In this document: positions 33,001-41,919 of the stretch, piece after piece
Numbering within the stretch: position 1 is the first letter of the stretch
Layout of the letters: each line of letters begins with the position of its first letter
Assembly: GCA_049487715.1 (NCBI GenBank)
Contig: CP150587.1
Coordinates: 62,001 to 126,000, forward strand
Direction of reading: 5' to 3'
Length of the DNA: 64,000 nucleotides
Source of the DNA: Pycnococcus provasolii
Lineage: Eukaryota > Chlorophyta > Pseudoscourfieldiophyceae > Pseudoscourfieldiales
Made by a program: the position numbers and the translations under genes
Notes under the pieces: generated by a model
The model's database searches: none
What the model saw: only the letters and a program-made list of their open reading frames with translations
Told to the model about the DNA's origin: nothing

Positions 33001-33811
33001 CAGCTCCGTGTATGAGACTAGCGACTGCGTATTCGCCCCTGAGGATGTTGAAGTGCGCCGCATACAGCAAGACGTACAGCACGGTTATCTGCGAAGAGGC
33101 GAGTTCTTCCATGCCGTGCATGCTCGCAACGACGTGCAAGGGGATGAGGTGGAGCATGAAGCCGAACACGAGAACTTGGTAAGCTCTCATTCCCATGCGC
33201 TTCGTCGTCTCAGGTAGCAAGCCGCGACACGCAGCCGCTTGTGCGAATAGTAGTAAGCTGAAGGTGGCAACCATGGACGGCCCAAGAATACGCAGTGCCT
33301 CGACACATTCTCTCGACGCGTTCGCCGTGATGAAGTCTCCCCCAAAGTTGGTGATGCCTGGCAACATCCTCCTCCAAGTGGCGAACCAAAAGACGAGTGC
33401 GTGTACGGCAGCAAGTGTAGTCGGGCAAGCCCACCCCTGAATACCGTTCCTATGTCGAAGCACATACTCGTCGCGCAAGTCCGAGTCAGCAAGAATGGCG
33501 CTCAGGCGAACTTTCGACTTGATTGCTCCGAGCCATCCCGAAGTTGCAGCAGGCTCGTCAACAACAACTTCAGCAACTTCAGCTTCAACTTGAACAGAAA
33601 CATCGTCGGCCTCTCTGATCAAGGTGTCTTCTGAGGTGTCCCGACTCATCATACTCTGCTGTGACGCCGCCGCCGACTCAGTCGAGCGACCTCCCAAGGA
33701 CCGTGCGGAATCACCGACTTCGCGTTCGGAATCATCCCTGGCGGCGTGGAAATCACCCCTCCTCCTCCTCCACCACCACAAGCTCCACCTCCAGCTGAGG
33801 CCTTCCTCCAT
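30023..33811 (-). CDS. Histidine kinase-receiver-receiver-HPt-adenylyl cyclase
   Basis: ATG at 33811, 1262 residues. There are six membrane segments (~128-310), then a histidine kinase with H-box His345 (MHDLKPPV), N box (RAVANLLSNSSKF), G1 (DTGKGIP) and G2 (GLGLGLANVK). Two receivers follow, with phospho-acceptors Asp646 (SDMVMPIMDG) and Asp769 (TDFHLPQMNG) and conserved Lys693 and Lys823, then an HPt-like helix with His918 (DIHKLRG). The C-terminal class III cyclase has metal Asp1069 (FVDKVGST) and Asp1122 (IGDGY) and transition-state Asn1198 and Arg1202. The purine-selecting positions are Arg1118 (usually Lys in adenylyl, Glu in guanylyl cyclases) and Asp1191 (adenylyl-like), so ATP is the likelier substrate. 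It should couple an unknown signal through phosphorelay to a cyclic nucleotide. A later Met pair near 33650 is an alternative start. Confidence 0.9.
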   Translation of the reverse strand: MEEGLSWRWSLWWWRRRRGDFHAARDDSEREVGDSARSLGGRSTESAAASQQSMMSRDTSEDTLIREADDVSVQVEAEVAEVVVDEPAATSGWLGAIKSKVRLSAILADSDLRDEYVLRHRNGIQGWACPTTLAAVHALVFWFATWRRMLPGITNFGGDFITANASRECVEALRILGPSMVATFSLLLFAQAAACRGLLPETTKRMGMRAYQVLVFGFMLHLIPLHVVASMHGMEELASSQITVLYVLLYAAHFNILRGEYAVASLIHGAAVAIAIAVVSIWFKAPPFSVVSNFMLKSGLLAMLYQLELGKRELFAGQQNMSQLAKRITQEEGHRFKTTIQTIMHDLKPPVRTLEHACEQAEPDMRVITNLARQVKHQILALNQYEDAPKAYGLINLSAHLTKLTDMYMPMFERLGQSFTLDHKIDESATSCVPVEMLDRAVANLLSNSSKFTPSDGAIVLMPSVKHLEEGGGMLIIEVCDTGKGIPVHSRGEIWHIGNRGNSATTAMEGLGLGLANVKAFAEAESGKVWCKGNQTGEGVTLGFSIKLKDLSFNLSEQLSSERQVKHHRDDNESSASSSTTKAPPSSYEENAHLRILLVEDDKPQRLVMNRCMKKLFPRAMIELAVNGLEGLECMRERFFDLVLSDMVMPIMDGMTMLRLAKNEGYIPRVTILVTHNIVEDNNDNDAFHVYDKGVGMPTIAKIAHDQLMNEDALAKLRILIVEDDSEQMNVLRKRLEARLPEAEVHCAMNGKEGLLRMTSLSFDALITDFHLPQMNGMQMVNSAREWERLPPITKIVTASIGDKNKENIAEKSGLSASDLYTKGNLFMVDDLALALQAPTSNESSSRRLLRKMTQSGQSETAAAAATPPSTPLSSRDIDDVSSTLHDETVAKSLIRRYRSLVDAMQMCDEKAMKHDIHKLRGWGISLHLHELVRACAAYKDVPGMLAADDVRSCIEELLGIKGDENFLSKLRSEGGLNEDFDGSPHAKEGTSTQDEKRDGRRSFDDVSKTSLEAARRVTARVTNRLLDLLRSSIPIELIETLSLLDDRSDFGKSMKPLHHDAVAIIFVDKVGSTRLSEEMKSQHSSVEDGSHEFVKHMQAYFSRVDQIAKQCRVEKIRTIGDGYLATVGVFEDYHHDKASRRTNRDSTSRVLDALDFGKRVILQYGSQVRVGVHFGSCESCIIGQTSAQFDLFGSDVNFCARLEAACTPGCLHASSQAMDVLQQRGDAVDLDDPAWVQESSTSEYKGFDGAIRTTLLSPREP

Positions 33812-34693
33812 CCACTGCAAGCTGCTGTGAGGCCATCACTCACTGACACCACTGGCCACACGTCTGTCCTGGACGTCTGGACGTCGGGTCTGAGTCTGGA
33901 GTCTGGTCAGAGTCTGGAGTCAGGCTGTCCGGGACGTCCTATCCTGGCGGGGTACGTGAACGTGTACGAGCCACACGAAGGAGATAGGGCCGAGAAGAGA
34001 AGGGGGACGGGACGGGAGGGGAAGGGGATCCCAGACGCTTTTCGTGGTGGGAAAGAGCTGGTATCCCCTACTAACTCGGGGAGGGCATATACGGGTGTTT
34101 GTCTAGAAAATCCAGTGTTTTGCCTTGACCATGCGTGGCACGGCTCGTCATATGCTCGTAATACGCGTGACATGCCCGAACGCCGCCCCGAGGTCCGTGG
34201 GCCGTGGCGAACCCCACTAGAGCGCCCTTAACGCGCCAGAAGTCCAGAACGGTGGTCCTTCTAAAAGAATAATGATTTTTTTTTAAGGCTGCCTAGTTCC
34301 CGTTAAGGGGCGCGAGCGCCCCCTTGCCAACACCGTTCAGGGATGCACTGTCCCCAAAATGTGTGTATGGCTATTGGCTATTATGTGCCACGGCACTACT
34401 ACGGCAGCTACACACGCAAAGTGTGTCAGTGTGCGTACGCACGCACACACACACACACTGAAAGCGCCTTTCGGTATAACTCAATATATGCCAGGGAGAC
34501 AGCGTTCCCGCGCACGAAAACGACTTCTCTCGAGGTCGCCGACAACTCGCCGACACGCATCGGAGGCAGATTATCACCTCCTAGAACTAGGTAATGGTCC
34601 AGGAAATCCCCCAATTCTGAAACCCCTTGGGGTGGAAGCTCTTGCATCTCCTAATTATTTTCATAGCGGGGCGCCCCGACTTAGCAGAAAATT

Positions 34694-34961
34694 TTGGATA
34701 ACGGCGGGGGGGGGGGGGGTGGGGAAGGGAAGAGAAATAGGTGGGTTGGGGGGTTGGAAAAAGGGGGGGGGGGAAGAGAAGAAAGGGAAAAAAAAGGGGG
34801 GGGGGGTGGGGGGGGGGGGGGGGAGGGATTTAAAAAAAGAAAAAGGGAAAGAGAAAATGTAGATGTTGGGTGTTGTGTTGTGTGGTGGGGGGTGGGGGGT
34901 GGGGGGGGGGGGGGGTTTTTTTTTTTTTGGTTTGGTGTTTTTTTTTTTTTTGTGTGTTTGT

Positions 34962-35014
<53 letters not shown>

Positions 35015-35050
35015 CTTCGCTTTTTTGCCTTTTTTGCTTTTTTTTTTTTT

Positions 35051-35086
<36 letters not shown>

Positions 35087-35092
35087 ATTTAG
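34694..35092. repeat. Long G-run and T-run tract
   Basis: About 220 bases of G-dominated sequence pass into about 170 bases of almost pure T (longest run over 45). On the minus strand this would read as a long A run followed by C runs. No reading frame here is credible. The texture matches 605-715. Confidence 0.85.
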
Positions 35093-35159
35093 GTCGAAGA
35101 AAGAATGGAACATCCCCCCTTTTTTTGAACGCCCTTTTGCAATTGACAGATGGATGGGG

Positions 35160-35460
35160 ACACCTTGGTCGGTGGCTACAGGTCGGTGGAGGGGGCGCTT
35201 CATGGGGAGTTTGAAAAATTGCGGGATTGTTCGGGGCCAGAGGTCGGGCAACCTTTTTCTCCATTGGCCTTGCATTGGCAACCTTTTTTTTGATCGGGGC
35301 TCCAGGTCGGAGGGAGGTGGGCAAATTTTGTTGTTGGTCGGCGCCAAGGTCGGGAGGCGTTGCCGCTCATCGCGCCTTTGTTGCGAGGGGCTCCAAGTCG
35401 GACGGAGAGGTCCCGAGGCAACATCTTTGTTGGTCGGGGCTCCAGGTCGGTGGGGGAAGG
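35160..35460. repeat. Degenerate minisatellite with GGCTCCAGGTCGG core
   Basis: Variants of the core GGCTCCAGGTCGG recur near 35180, 35240, 35300, 35348, 35392 and 35440, spaced about 45-60 bp, several followed by GGCAACNTTT. The copies are diverged. Confidence 0.5.
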
Positions 35461-35852
35461 GTGGGTGGCATGGGTGGATTCGCAGTTCGGTGGGATGGGT
35501 GGTAGTAGTCGAGGAGGGGGAATGTCTCTAAAAAATGGGGGTTTCAGCTCTAGGCCCCCGGCCACCTTTTATTTGCCGCACGTGGTCCAGACCGATAAAA
35601 ATGGTCGGTAGAGTGATATATCGCCATTAGCACGTGGCTGTCGATAGTGATATAGTGATATGATATGCCCTACACAAAGTCGAGCCAAGTGATGATGATA
35701 CCGACTCGATATGTCTTGAAAAATCTGATACTAATACCGATAATGATTATCACTGGTTTGATATTCGGGCTTATTTATTCGCACCACGGTGACCACGCTG
35801 TTGCGCCGCCTTTTTGAAATGACAAAATTAATAATAGTTACATTTGTTAAAT

Positions 35853-38800
35853 TTAATCTTCGGACGCAAAAAAAGCATCAGCAAAGGATGTGGAAAATGG
35901 AGTCCCTGGCGATTCTGGTTGTCCATCTGTAGCCGGAGGAGGAGGAGAATTTTGTTGTTGTGGAGGGGGCGGCTGTACACCCCCTCCTGTCTTCGAACTT
36001 GCATCAGGATTCTTCTCAGGCGATGTTGCTGACGGTGTTGGCATGGCGTCAAATGATGCGAGGAAAGAACCCGCTTCTGCACCAGACGACGCACTCGCGG
36101 CGGCGGCGGCGGCCGCGGTGATGGTTTCGGGTGGAGGAATAAACGCAGCAATTGGACCACTCTCCGATGCCGGTGAATCTTGAGGACTTGATTTTTCCAA
36201 ACCTCTGATTGCAATCCGCGCCTTAAACCTGCCGCCGCTTTTTCCACTCGCAGCACCTCGAAGTTTTGCCCCGAACGAAGTCGAACTAACATCGTCATCA
36301 CTGCTGTCATCCGAATCGCTCGCTTGCTGACAAGTAAAGTCCTCTCGTGCTTCCCTCTGCCGTTCTTCCGCGGCACTTTGATCGGCTGCGTACGAAGTTT
36401 CGTGAATATCACCGAAGTTCGTGGAATTTAGAAAAGCGCTCGAGCCGCCGCCACCGCTGCCGGAGTCTCCTATAGTTGGAGCAAATTGACTAAAGGCTGA
36501 CATACACGAACGGTCATACGTAAGTCTGCAGTCGTCCGCGAGATCCCATTGACCATTCGTCGAATGGGATTGATCAGCTGGTAAGCTCGCCGTAATGTCA
36601 TCAAGCCTCCAAGCACCGGAATCATTCTTCATAGCAGTCTTTGCAAGAATATGCGCACGATGGTGCATTTGGCGTGGACTGGGCACGTCGCCAGCCAACT
36701 CGTGCACAGCTTGGTTGGCCAATACACGCGCTTCTATCGCACGTTCTTGATTCGCAGCACGGGATGCTAGGTGCAGAATGGGCTCTCGGAAGCGACCTCC
36801 GATAACATGTTGTAAGTCTTCTGTACGATGCGTATCGTGGGTAGCAATGCCAACGGTTGCCAAACTTTGCTGCAAATCAGGTGCAATGTTCTCAACAACA
36901 CCCGCACAGACGTCTCGCCGTGCCATCTCGTTGAGTGTTGACGATGCTTCACAAAACCTATTCACCGAGACGAGGACATCACAACGCGACAAGGCAAGAA
37001 GAGCGCCATGTGAGCGCACAAGTGGGCCGCCTGCTCGTGAGATGGCATGCGCAACATCGCTCAGCCACGGTGCCGCAAATTTGATCTTTGGGGTAGTCAA
37101 GCAAAGCGCAAGATGGCGCAAGGCGTCCGACGATATGCGGCTTGCATCCAGACTTGCACAAAGCTTCTGAACGGTGCTCGCGTTAAGATCTGCGTCAGGT
37201 TGTTCTGAAATGCTTGCGTATGTTGCATATGCGAGAGCCAGAGGAATGGGCAGCGGTGCACGCCGAAAACCAACAGTGCACTTGTCGACTCGATTGACCA
37301 GACCCACCGCGACTGCTTCTCCATCGCCAAACAGCAGAGATACCGGCTTGGACCCCACAAACCCATCTGCTGATGCAGTGCTGCGCGTTGAGGATGCGAA
37401 AGGTAGAACGTGTCCATCCCAGAGGAGACATGAAACCCCTTGCGATCGCGGATCAATGCAAGTCAGAAGAGGGCCGATCCAAAGTGCAGAGATGACTGGC
37501 ATTGCCTTGAAAACTTTCACAGGCTTGAGATTCGAGTCCAAGATAACCGTGCGCATGTTTGTGAGCAATGCGGCGTGCGTGCTTTTTTTCGCCGCGTGCA
37601 TGAGTGGCATCCATCGCACGTCTAGTGGCATTTCGTTGGATCGCAACACGAACTCTGGAGACGAGGAGGCGTGGGAGTCTGCAAAGTTCAACATGCGCAG
37701 TGCAGTTCGACTGCCACCGTTCTGTGCTTGTGTCGTGACGATAATCGCATCTGTGTTCGACGATGCGAAAGTACGAGGTGTGAACGCCATGCGTGGCGAA
37801 ATATTCGGTGGAATCGGCACTGAAGCGCTGTCCACTTCCTTGTGCATGCCCGATTCAGCATTGGTGGTGCGAAGCACATCGGTTCGATATCGCCTCAAGA
37901 CTATCACCTCGCCTTGGCATGTGGCGGTGCAAACGAGTGCGTCGTCTATTGCACAGAAACATAAATCCGCCGCGAGCGGAAATCGTGCACATGGCCACTG
38001 ATTCGCCCCAGGCCCGTGGTAGCAAAATGCACGGCTCTCCCATACCACCGGTGTTTCCGACAAATCTTTGGATTGGTTCAGGTCGGCGAGTAGCGTGAGG
38101 AGCACCATGCCGGCTGTGTATGACACGCTCACTCGGAGCACGTGTGCCTCTTCCCCACCCTTCTTGAGGTCATTCGCGACGCTCGTGAATGCAGTCGGCA
38201 TACCACCGCCAGACTTCCAGGGCGTGGTGTAGATATCAAGGCCGCGCATGAAGGCAAGCGGACTAGCGGGAGGCATCGGCGTGTAGGGGCGACTACATGG
38301 CGCGCCACTGACGCCAAATGATGCATCAAGCCTTGCAAATCCATGCGTTGGAGGGCACGGCGCGGCGAGGCACTTCACATCGCGACTTGATTCAAGACGA
38401 AAATGGCGCATGTGCATGACTCGCACATCGAGCACCTCGACGCACGCATCCCCTTCCAGGGCAACGACAAGCGCACGGTCTGGCGCGTATGGTGCAAATG
38501 CCAAGAGCGGTCTTGATATTGTCGCGACCCCACCACGCAGTGTTTCCGCGGGCACGTCGCGATGTGACATGCGGCGCATCAGCGCGGATGCGGCGGTGGC
38601 GTCGTGGCCGAAAGCCCAAGCAATGACGGCGTCGCCTGTCGCGAAGGTGTTCGCTCTTTCACGCACAAAGTAAACTAATGGCGAGCAGGAAGTGCCATCG
38701 CCGTACAAAGTACAAGCGCGGAGCTTGCCACCGCCGAAACGGGTGCTAGCGGCATCTTGCACGCCCGTCGCATCCATGTCGCCACATCGTGCTTGGAGGC

Positions 38801-39854
38801 GCAGTCGCTGCCAGCCGGTGGCACGCGGAGGACTTCCATGTTTTGGGTCGGCGGGTTTTGTGCACGTCGAAAGGTCGTACGAGTGAATGTCGGCGCTGTG
38901 GCTTCCGTCAACACTCCGCGCTCCGCCTCCGTGAACAATCGCCAGAGTGCCGGGTGGTGCACCTGGCCAAGTTTCCGCGAGCACGAACATTTCCATCACT
39001 GGAGGCGGGGGAGGTGACTTTGGGGGAGATGGCGGCAGAGGCCCACCTGTACTTTGGCCTGGTGGTGCACGAGGCGGGCAGGACAAGGTGTAGAGCATAG
39101 CAACGGGCGTTTTGGCTATGGTGGTGTTCGGCGTCGCACCCGTTGCGGCGAGACCGACAAGTTTTCCATTCCCAAGCGCAAGAAAGCACCATGGGTGCGT
39201 TGGGTGACTTGCGTGCGCCGCGACAGGTGCGTCGCGTGCGTCTCCCGGAAGCCGTCCTTTCGCGCTTCCGGGTTTCCGCCTCTTAGCCGCTGCCGCTGCG
39301 GCGGCGGGAGGCTCGTCTTCGTCCAGTTGAACCTCCTCCTGCTGCTGCTGGCTCGACGAACCGCCTCCCCTCAGCTCCGTGAGCGCGACCCACAAGCTTG
39401 CTTTAGGTACCATGTTCACCGCCACAACAGCGACGCCCGAACGCGCGAGCGGCGTAGCGCGCATGCCGTTCCTCTTCGCTAAGGATGCGTGCGTCTCGAG
39501 GTTTGCGTCCATCGTGTTTCGAACTGCCGTGTTTGTGTCCACGAGGCTTACCGTTCCGTCCTCGTGCGATATGAGGAGTGCTTCTGCTTTTCTCCTGACG
39601 GCTTCGCGGTGCACGAACTCGACGCTGCAAATCGTTGCGTTCACGACGACGTCGTGTCCGACGGGTGTTGCTGCGTAGGCCCCGTCCGCCGACGCGGAGA
39701 AGGTGGTGACATGTTTCCCGAGAGCTAGTGCAGTCAGCGCCGTCTGCAGGTGCGGCCAGGGCGGGCACACCGCTGTCAAGGCACAAAGAGGTGTGTGAGT
39801 TGTCGTCTTGCACGCGAGGCGCACCGCAAGGCGCGGGACAGAGCTGTCGGACAT
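35853..39854 (-). CDS. TWD40-2: TWD40-2-like subunit of the TSET/TPLATE complex
   Basis: ATG at 39854, 1333 residues, single exon. The N-terminal ~800 residues are beta-strand-rich with WD-like repeats (for example LLISHEDGTVSLVDT and ALVVALEGDACVEVLDVRV). The central part aligns from memory with plant TWD40-2: EFVLRSNEMPLDVRW, then ALWIGPLLTCIDP and CLLWDGHVLPF. An alpha-helical segment follows, and then an acidic linker (QASDSDDSSDDDVSS) before FKARIAIRG, the plant protein having a similar acidic-then-basic junction. The tail is low-complexity (Pro/Gln/Ala). TSET is an adaptor complex acting in endocytosis at the plasma membrane. The Pro- and Ala-rich inserts in the propellers (~183-215 and ~285-315) are unusual. 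Confidence 0.7.
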   Translation of the reverse strand: MSDSSVPRLAVRLACKTTTHTPLCALTAVCPPWPHLQTALTALALGKHVTTFSASADGAYAATPVGHDVVVNATICSVEFVHREAVRRKAEALLISHEDGTVSLVDTNTAVRNTMDANLETHASLAKRNGMRATPLARSGVAVVAVNMVPKASLWVALTELRGGGSSSQQQQEEVQLDEDEPPAAAAAAAKRRKPGSAKGRLPGDARDAPVAAHASHPTHPWCFLALGNGKLVGLAATGATPNTTIAKTPVAMLYTLSCPPRAPPGQSTGGPLPPSPPKSPPPPPVMEMFVLAETWPGAPPGTLAIVHGGGARSVDGSHSADIHSYDLSTCTKPADPKHGSPPRATGWQRLRLQARCGDMDATGVQDAASTRFGGGKLRACTLYGDGTSCSPLVYFVRERANTFATGDAVIAWAFGHDATAASALMRRMSHRDVPAETLRGGVATISRPLLAFAPYAPDRALVVALEGDACVEVLDVRVMHMRHFRLESSRDVKCLAAPCPPTHGFARLDASFGVSGAPCSRPYTPMPPASPLAFMRGLDIYTTPWKSGGGMPTAFTSVANDLKKGGEEAHVLRVSVSYTAGMVLLTLLADLNQSKDLSETPVVWESRAFCYHGPGANQWPCARFPLAADLCFCAIDDALVCTATCQGEVIVLRRYRTDVLRTTNAESGMHKEVDSASVPIPPNISPRMAFTPRTFASSNTDAIIVTTQAQNGGSRTALRMLNFADSHASSSPEFVLRSNEMPLDVRWMPLMHAAKKSTHAALLTNMRTVILDSNLKPVKVFKAMPVISALWIGPLLTCIDPRSQGVSCLLWDGHVLPFASSTRSTASADGFVGSKPVSLLFGDGEAVAVGLVNRVDKCTVGFRRAPLPIPLALAYATYASISEQPDADLNASTVQKLCASLDASRISSDALRHLALCLTTPKIKFAAPWLSDVAHAISRAGGPLVRSHGALLALSRCDVLVSVNRFCEASSTLNEMARRDVCAGVVENIAPDLQQSLATVGIATHDTHRTEDLQHVIGGRFREPILHLASRAANQERAIEARVLANQAVHELAGDVPSPRQMHHRAHILAKTAMKNDSGAWRLDDITASLPADQSHSTNGQWDLADDCRLTYDRSCMSAFSQFAPTIGDSGSGGGGSSAFLNSTNFGDIHETSYAADQSAAEERQREAREDFTCQQASDSDDSSDDDVSSTSFGAKLRGAASGKSGGRFKARIAIRGLEKSSPQDSPASESGPIAAFIPPPETITAAAAAAASASSGAEAGSFLASFDAMPTPSATSPEKNPDASSKTGGGVQPPPPQQQNSPPPPATDGQPESPGTPFSTSFADAFFASED

Positions 39855-40091
39855 GGCTCTATCGTAGTGCTAGGGAGACCCGACAGAGGGAAGGACAGAA
39901 AGGGAAGGAATCCCCGAACGGCTCGGGCACGCCTCCTATATTCGGGGTTACAGAGCTCAAAGCGGTTTCCCTGAAGAGAATAAGTAGAAAAAGAAAAGAA
40001 AAGAGTATTACAGGCGATAACTTGGATTGGGGGGTCTGGTCTTATTAGCCATCCCCTCCTCTCCCGAGGTGGACCACAGGGGAAGTCATAA

Positions 40092-40697
40092 GTGGAACGT
40101 CCCGTCGTTACACGTCATGGCTTCCTCTCGTGGGAGACGCTCTGTTTTACCGCGTTCCATGGGCGTTGTCCCTCATGGACGTACCGCTACATCACGCGGT
40201 TACCGGTTGCCTGGACGGCGGGATGGTGCTCGTGCTTCGCCGCACTACCACCGTCCTCGCCGTGTCGTCCAGGTGACTTGCGACAGCACTCGACCAAGGT
40301 CATCAACCAGGCAGAGCTCGTCGCGTTGCACGTCGCGTTCCTCTCGTTGCATGCTGCTGGCGTTTGTTTGGCTCAGCTGCCAGTCGTCGTCTACACGGAC
40401 TCGTCGACGGCTCTTGCAGCGTCTTCTCGAGGCGCTAGCGCAGTCGTCCACCTCAACACGCTCGCGTTTGCCTACCGCGCCACCTTGGCGTCGCTGGGCA
40501 TCGCGTTCGCGTACCACGAGTACGTCCCGTCGGCACTCAATCCGTCGGATCCGCTCTCGCGCATTGAGGGTGGCCTATCGGCTTCGCGTTTGGCTTCCCT
40601 CACCAGCGCAGACCTCCTGCGCTGGTGTGCGGTCGCGGGCTACTGCCCGACGATCCTCGCTGCAGTTTTTCCTCCCTTACCGGAGGCTCTTCTGTAG
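40092..40697 (+). mobile_element. Retroelement remnant with RNase H-like domain
   Basis: A 201-codon open frame keeps RNase H landmarks: NQAELVALHVAF (Glu), VVVYTDSSTALAASS (Asp) and ALNPSDPLSRIEGG (Asp plus the DPLSR signature common in the RNase H of retrotransposons such as DIRS-like elements). The expected first Asp strand and any reverse transcriptase upstream are missing. No long terminal repeats are visible, so I read this as a truncated, decayed copy rather than a host gene. Short reading frames in other phases overlap it. Confidence 0.6.
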
Positions 40698-41072
40698 CGC
40701 TGTCGACCGTTCCTTGCGCGTTTTAATAATTCCCTTCCTAACCCACTAACAAGCTACCTTTTTCTCTGCCTCTTGGCATGATAGGTGGTGGGCGCCTCGT
40801 GCTACGTCCTGTCTTAGGATGGGATGGAAAAAACGAGCGCGTCCGCTGCCTCCCAACCTTATATCACATGTGATTTAAGTTCCCGCATAATCTACCAGGA
40901 GCCTAGGAGGGGTCTTACAACTTAGACAACCAGGGGCCGCGTCCCTTATCCCTCTGGGATCCTGAGTCCTCAACAATGGTTCCCCACAAGGCATATAAGG
41001 TATAATCTCGACATTCCCGTCCCCTCTCCCTCTCGGCTCTCAGGTCTCCCCCTCCCACACGCCACATGCCAC
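40698..41072. other. Intergenic upstream of PIG-F gene
   Basis: No gene is seen. It is ordinary sequence with a TATA-like string near 40993 and pyrimidine-rich DNA just before the ATG. Confidence 0.55.
40993..41007 (+). promoter_or_regulatory. Possible TATA box of the PIG-F gene
   Basis: CATATAAGGTATAAT lies about 75 bases upstream of the ATG at 41073, in a plausible core-promoter position. Confidence 0.4.
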
Positions 41073-41687
41073 ATGGCCATGGCGCGACATGAAGCGGTCA
41101 CCGGAGTCTTCACAGTCGGAGTCAGCGCCTTCATAGTCGCCGCAATCGCACCGCGCCTAGTGGCTCGCGACGACGACGACGAACAAAGTGCTCCTGGGTT
41201 TCCAATCACTTGTGGCGAGCTTTTGCGTGTTTTCGTACCCGTCTTCGTCGCTCGCGCTGGCGTGCAGAAAGCAACTCAGGCAGTACGTGAGGCAGCTTGG
41301 TCTAGCTTTCTACGCACAATACTAGTCGAGATGCCGGGCGTACTAGCAGGCACGATAGCAGCCGCGCTACTCTTAGGTGCACCCATCACAAGACTCTGGC
41401 ACGCGACATTCGCGTGGTGCGCTTGCGTCGCAGCGCTCATCGTCTCTACCGCGCCTCCGGCTTCCATACAAACCACGTTTCCGATTGTGCGTCTCGCCGA
41501 CCCGAGAATGATGCCGAGCATGGGTGCGGTAGTTGGTGCGTGGGCGGGTGCTGTCGTCATCCCGCTCGACTGGGGCGAGTCGTATCAGACGTACCCCAAG
41601 TCGCTCATTCTCGGTGCGCTTGCTGGACACGCCGCGGGTAGCGCGTGCATGCTCTTCATGCTCGCCACCCAGCGCGCTATTTTGTAG
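41073..41687 (+). CDS. PIGF: PIG-F, GPI-anchor ethanolamine-phosphate step
   Basis: ATG at 41073, 204 residues, close to the usual ~220 of the family. It is a multi-pass membrane protein with about six hydrophobic segments. The C-terminal signature GAVVGAWAGAVVIPLDWGES, followed by GALAGHAAGS, is the hallmark of PIG-F/Gpi11. PIG-F partners the ethanolamine-phosphate transferases that finish GPI anchors in the ER membrane. Its stop codon and 3' flank lie inside a dispersed repeat (41686-41797), so the last few residues may have been set by that repeat. Convergent with the GT29 gene. Confidence 0.88.
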   Translation: MAMARHEAVTGVFTVGVSAFIVAAIAPRLVARDDDDEQSAPGFPITCGELLRVFVPVFVARAGVQKATQAVREAAWSSFLRTILVEMPGVLAGTIAAALLLGAPITRLWHATFAWCACVAALIVSTAPPASIQTTFPIVRLADPRMMPSMGAVVGAWAGAVVIPLDWGESYQTYPKSLILGALAGHAAGSACMLFMLATQRAIL

Positions 41688-41797
41688 ATAATTACGATTG
41701 AAAATTGAAAAATAATTTCAAATGGCATGTTTGTTTGGCCACTTCTCACTGGCGTCCGGCGTGAGAGCATTACTTGCCCTTGTTGTCGCTGTTGTCG
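41686..41797 (+). repeat. Dispersed ~110-bp element, copy 1
   Basis: From TTTTGTAGAT through AATTTCAAATG, GGCCACTTCTCACTGGCGTC and TTGTTGTCGCTGTTG, this matches in order the reverse complement of 45868-45986. It starts at the stop codon of PIG-F. Confidence 0.7.
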
Positions 41798-41919
41798 TCG
41801 TGTAGTGATAAGTTTCTATTACGATGAGGACTTGTCAGATAACACACATATAAATATAGTGATTACTAGTTTCTACCTATTACGATGTACACGTACACAT
41901 AGAGTGTCACTCTCCTCAC

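Larger units (their letters stand above)
33812..35852. other. Intergenic, partly low-complexity
   Basis: No credible gene is seen. In order it holds TCTGGA-rich short repeats (33865-33930), unique sequence, a CA run at 34440-34460, the G/T homopolymer tract (34694-35092), a degenerate repeat (35160-35460) and AT-rich DNA with GATATG/TGATAT words (35600-35770). Confidence 0.6.

Noticed and set aside
34694-35347. Open frames of poly-Lys, poly-Phe and poly-Gly
   Set aside because: Translations of homopolymer runs only.
40698-41072. LTR or target-site duplication around the RNase H remnant
   Set aside because: I compared the flanks and saw no direct repeat that could be a terminal repeat.
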